Of a DNA stretch of 64,000 bases, positions 59,938 to 64,000 are shown piece after piece. Source of the DNA: Ischnura elegans. Lineage: Eukaryota > Arthropoda > Insecta > Odonata > Coenagrionidae. Location of the stretch: contig NC_060253.1 of the NCBI RefSeq assembly GCF_921293095.1, positions 96,179,073-96,243,072 on the forward strand, in the 5' to 3' direction. The first letter of the stretch is position 1, and each line of letters opens with the position of its first letter. Position numbers and translations under genes: made by a program. The notes beneath the pieces are model-generated. The model was not told the origin of the DNA, searched no databases, and was given only the letters and a program-made list of their open reading frames with translations.

Positions 59938-60489
59938 TTCGGATTTTATACTCTTTGCATACATTAATAATATATATCAGGAATTTGAGTTTACCGTAAC
60001 CCCAAGTTTATGTAACTTAGTGATTATGCTTCAATTTATATGCTAATAACTCAAAAGTTAGCGGATTAGGATGCTTAAATGTAAAATTCAGAAATTTTAG
60101 AAAACCTAGTAATTATTTGTGTCCGTTCGTCGAAGTGCAAAGGGGAGAGTATTTTCACATTAAATAAGTATTTTTTTTATACCATCGTCTTTAATCAACG
60201 CATTCGAATGCTGTTATAAAGTTTATGAAAACTAGCACTTCTTTTCTAACATAAATTATAGTGAAATAAAATTTCCGTAATAGCACAAAAGCAAGAGCTA
60301 TCCTAGGAGAGAGCCAATCAGACTGATTGGTCAAATGGAGCCCTGAAATATGAAGACCAAATTGACTTATGCCGAGTCAGGTGAGTTTCGGGAATTGGTG
60401 GACTCTCTCATGTAGAATCTAAAAAAATCTTAACTTTGACAAAGGAATACACCACGGACCGCTATTTTTCAAGTGATACTACTATTGGT

Positions 60490-61014
60490 GCAAAAAAGGT
60501 AGAATGCCGAACTTTAAGCATTTGTACGAAATTCTGCCGAAGCTCCATAATGTCGTGTCGTCTATCGTACACTCATTTTTTATTTGACTACAACAATGCA
60601 TCTACTAAGCATTTACGTTTAAACATTGTTTCTACGGTCGAAAGAGTGAAAAAGAACACGCGAAGAACTAAGAAAACGGCGAAACGGTCGTCTTCATCAC
60701 CTCGTCACAGGCAAAATATTTGATTGGTGCATTTATTTTTATTTTTTATAGACAGAACGACATCGTTCGCCTTACAATAAGATTTTTTTAAATTAAATTT
60801 TACCCATTCCTTTATTTTTAAAATGGCCGAAAGTTAGATTTCAATTTCCGAGGTTTGGAAGGGTACGTAAATGTTGAAGATACGTATGCTAGGTATATGT
60901 AAAACATATTTCTAAACTTTTCACGCAAAGAAATGTTTATAATGTTCCTCTTACTTAAATTAAACCAAAAAGACGAAAATCGTCGTTTTGATAGAGTGCA
61001 TTGCCGCGGGGCGT
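60490..61014 (+). repeat. Dispersed repeat family R1, copy B
   Basis: It aligns with 1101-1622 along its length. The open frame again ends in the basic tail VKKNTRRTKKTAKRSSSSPR, and the region closes with the GACGAAAATCGTC hairpin and TTGCCGCGGGGC. Conservation of the tail at peptide level in both copies hints at a former coding end. Confidence 0.6.
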
Positions 61015-62326
61015 TTTTCGTCTCTATGGATTGTACCACTTCAAGGTGATGGAAATTACCTACTCCTGAACATCCTGCGAAACAGTAATCCTCAACTAAT
61101 CGGTCATTAATCCAGTCAATCCTTGTCTTAAGATAAGGTCAACGTCCATCGCGCCCGCTATTCTTACGACCGGCTTCGCACATGTCGAGTTGGAAAGTTT
61201 GCAGATGGTGGCGACACCATCGTAGATTCCATCCGCGGGATTACAAAAGCAAAAAGTTTAAGTTCACACGTCGCTTCACAAACATTTACCCAATTCGAGC
61301 CAAATATTTTAGTATATATGAACGTTTAGAAATGCAAGCGTGCCTTTTAATCACTATTTTAAAGAATATCTGTGAAAATGTTGTACATAACTTAATATTT
61401 TTACTTTAATTAATCTAGGACACAGAGTGATGACGCTGATTAAGTTCCATTGTCCACTCGGATAATATGAGTTCTAAAGTATCACCAGTGTTTAATTAAT
61501 TTTATCTAAGATGCTGAATGTCCTAAGATGTTCTCCCAGTGTCACTGTTGACACAAATGATAATAGATTCTTGAATAATGAACAAGGGAAAATTGAATGG
61601 GAGATAACAAATTTTTCCAGGCTTTATTATTTCTTAACTTAATAAAACATAATTACTTTTCTTATACTAAGCAATTGCACTTAAGTATTGCATCTTCAGA
61701 GCTTGACGAAAATTTGAGGTGATAAGATGATAAATTGTTTAAAGATTATATATCTTGTAATTTTAACATCAGTTTCAAGGAGAATGTGTTTTTGTGACGT
61801 TTATTTATCAAAATGTCCCTAAAATCGTAAAAATGCGCATATAATGGTAATGATTAATCATTGATTGACTACATGGCAAAATGCTAATGAAATTTGTCAA
61901 TCAATTAGTCAATAAATGAAATGCTTTTTTTACTATTCCACATAGCTATTTTTTTATTTAACATTTTAACAATACAAATATAAGTAATACAATATCAGTC
62001 TTAAAGGTAATAAATAACGTTTCATACAAACATTCCTCAGTAGTCATCAAAATACTACACAATCACATTACAATAATTGAAAATAAATCCTGGCTGGCAT
62101 TTATCTTTCTTTCAATAGAATTTGAGTAACAATTTGTGTAACCTTGCAAGAATTTCGTGCAACTTTTTATCAAATTAAATATGAAAAATGTGCTGTCTTG
62201 TCCAATAATGATATTAAGTTGGATTTAACCCAATTATATTTCTTCAATCAATTGCAAAATTTCAGTGCAAATTTTCACGAAATAATGAAATGAATGATGA
62301 AGATCCCGAGTCAGTTTTTCATTGTA
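61015..62326. other. 3' flank of the chitin deacetylase gene
   Basis: It probably includes the 3' untranslated region. AT-rich, with AATAAA-like words in both directions. No other gene or paired element was recognised. Confidence 0.4.
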
Positions 62327-63687
62327 TTAGACATTGACCCCAAATTCATTGCGCAGCCAAGGATATACCTGTGGACAATCTGTGCATGTATACAGATACC
62401 TCTCTCCACCCAGATCTCTACTTTGGAGTCTACATGTCTTGGGAAGGTTACATGCCACTTCCAATGGTGTAAACTCCTGAAAGACAATTTCAAATAAATA
62501 ATATAATTTAATTCCTTAGCCTTTAGAGGAATAATTAAAATGTATAATGCATCCTCAAGGTTGGAAATTTATAGTCTAAAGTGCAAAGTTAAAGTAACAT
62601 TTTATTTTAATTAAGAAAGCTCAAATACCACTAGCAATATTCTGATTAAACAAAATGTATCAACTCTAACCCTAGAGCCTGGGGCCTTTTTAGTGCCAAT
62701 GAAAATATCTCCCTCAATACCAGAAAGGAAAGAGGTGATCAGCTGCCTTGAAACAAACTGTATCACTGGGAACGAGTCATTCTGCCTAGGCACTTGAATA
62801 TATAATTAATTTCTGGTTTCATGTGGGACTTCACAGTTTAGTGGACACTTAACTTTTCTGAGCATGAGCTAAATACTTATATTAAAGAAATGTTTAGCTT
62901 GAATGCCTTATCGTTATGCATTTGATATGGAAGGTGTTTATATACTTCTTTATTGAAAATTTTGTATGTTGTTTAGGGAAGTAATTGAGAGAATCGTCTC
63001 TTACAGGATTACATAGTATACCCCTGCAGGCTAATTCCTCAACAGTGTTCTAGAGAATTTATTTTCATTGGTGATTTAATGCATACAAGCTGAAGCTCTG
63101 CATGAAGCAAGTTACTTTGTATGTTCTCGTGCTCATAGATGCAGAAGTACGCCAATGGTGAAATTTGCCATGAAAAAATCATTGGATTTACTGGGATTTG
63201 AGGTAGTATACCTGACTGGAAACTCATTGCAAACTGTTGCTACTCTCACAAAAATTTAGTGTACTCACCCTTCTTTTACAACCCCAGGGCTTGAATTGTT
63301 CCACTTGTCCTAATGGTACAGGGTTTCTCATCCACTGCACAGCTTGCCAATTGGTGACGAACCAAACATCAGGGCGTTTCCCCATTTCATCCAAGAATTT
63401 CTGTTATGTAGTTGGAGGAAGAAATAAGATTATAACTCACACTGAGATTTCATGGAGTGAATGCAGTCACAGCGTTAATTATAATTTATAAGCAACTTCA
63501 TTTCTTTAATTCTCACCTGAAAAGCTGTGAGAAAGTCTGGCTTTTTGAACCAAGTGGAATGGAAATATAGGCCGAAGGGGGCCCTATTGCTGTCATAATG
63601 ACGGTGGAAATTCTTCATAAGTCCATTAAATATTTCTTTACTGGTAAGATGCTGAGGACAACTGTCCACCATGGCACATTGATAACC
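62327..63687 (-). CDS. Chitin deacetylase, C-terminal part (5' end outside the window)
   Basis: Three minus-strand exons, 63687-63517, 63400-63269 and 62476-62327, join in phase 0 at both junctions and encode the last 150 residues. The family removes acetyl groups from chitin in the extracellular matrix of cuticle or gut. Visible family blocks are CAMVDSCPQ, NFHRHYDSNRAPFGLYFHSTW, KFLDEMGKRPDVWFVTNWQA and VQWMRNP, the end of the NodB-like deacetylase domain. A Cys-rich tail follows (CNLPKTC, YTCTDCPQVYPWLRNEFG), typical of insect chitin deacetylases. The metal-binding motifs and any chitin-binding or LDL-receptor domain would lie upstream, beyond position 64000. Which paralogue it is (CDA1 to CDA5 type) cannot be settled from this part. 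All donors read GTGAG. Confidence 0.93.
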
Positions 63688-64000
63688 CTGGAAAAATGAA
63701 ATAAGTTTTACATGTAGGTAGAGAACTTGCTATATTTTATGACACCTCACCGCATGCAATTCAGGAAATCTAGTTTAGTTTCACTTCTCTGTTTTCCAAT
63801 TATAATTTATAGCTCTGAGCTGTATCTTGACGACTTGGTGAAAATGAAAAACTGAGGAGCAATTTTACGGCATTCTTGTAACCTATATTGTAGTGTATTG
63901 AAGGCAGTAAAAATGTATTTACAATTCCTCTTAATTTATTGCTATTGATTAGTTTCAATGCTTAAAAAATAATTTTCAAGACCAAACGGAAGAAAAATAC
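63688..64000 (-). other. Intron of the chitin deacetylase gene
   Basis: A pyrimidine tract and CAG (minus strand) at 63690-63688 mark the acceptor of the exon at 63687. No further exon of the NodB-like domain is visible before the window ends. Confidence 0.6.

Noticed and set aside
1-64000. CRISPR arrays, rRNA genes, operons and intact retrovirus-like elements
   Set aside because: None was seen. The window is eukaryotic, with spliced genes and only short or decayed mobile elements.

Overview
The window looks like part of a large, repeat-rich arthropod (most likely insect) nuclear genome. The base composition is AT-rich, genes are split by introns of 93 bases to about 6 kb with GT-AG borders, and the spaces are filled with small transposons. 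A chitin deacetylase gene, which is expected in arthropods, lies at the right edge. I cannot name the species from sequence alone.

I can support five protein-coding genes by joining exons whose splice sites and reading phases agree. (1) 6609-20889, minus strand: four exons giving a 327-residue protein I do not recognise, with a Cys-bearing N-terminus, a Pro/Gly/basic linker and a charged, coiled-coil-like C-terminal half. (2) 25271-36439, plus strand: a complete AGPAT5-like lysophosphatidic acid acyltransferase, seven coding exons, 389 residues. (3) 47619-47961, minus strand: complete UQCRQ (subunit 8 of respiratory complex III), 82 residues. (4) 48333-51960, plus strand: complete mitochondrial ribosomal protein L23, four exons, 151 residues. 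(5) 62327-63687, minus strand: the 3' part (three exons, 150 residues) of a chitin deacetylase whose 5' part lies beyond the window. Genes 3 and 4 are head to head, with start codons about 370 bases apart, so they probably share a promoter and link a respiratory-chain subunit to a mitoribosome subunit.

The rest is repeats. They include several hAT-type MITEs with 8-base target duplications (7.57, 22.4, 22.9, 44.2, 48.9 and 54.5 kb), a pogo/Tigger-like MITE (42.8 kb), a TA-flanked MITE (43.6 kb), and three copies of a TAGGGTNGTTTCC-ended element (23.75, 54.8 and 59.4 kb). There are also two tRNA-derived SINE families, a LINE 3' end with an ATT-repeat tail, and fragments of Penelope-like elements.

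Two non-coding signals stand out. One is a 320-base, almost perfect palindrome at 12401-12720, in an intron of the unknown gene. Each of its strands carries a hammerhead-ribozyme-like motif. The other is a set of at least seven further loci with the same local rule: GAA, then a short palindrome beginning with A and ending with T, then C or A. This is the stem III and cleavage-site layout known for hammerhead ribozymes of Penelope-like elements. No rRNA, CRISPR, intact tRNA gene or intact virus-like element was seen.
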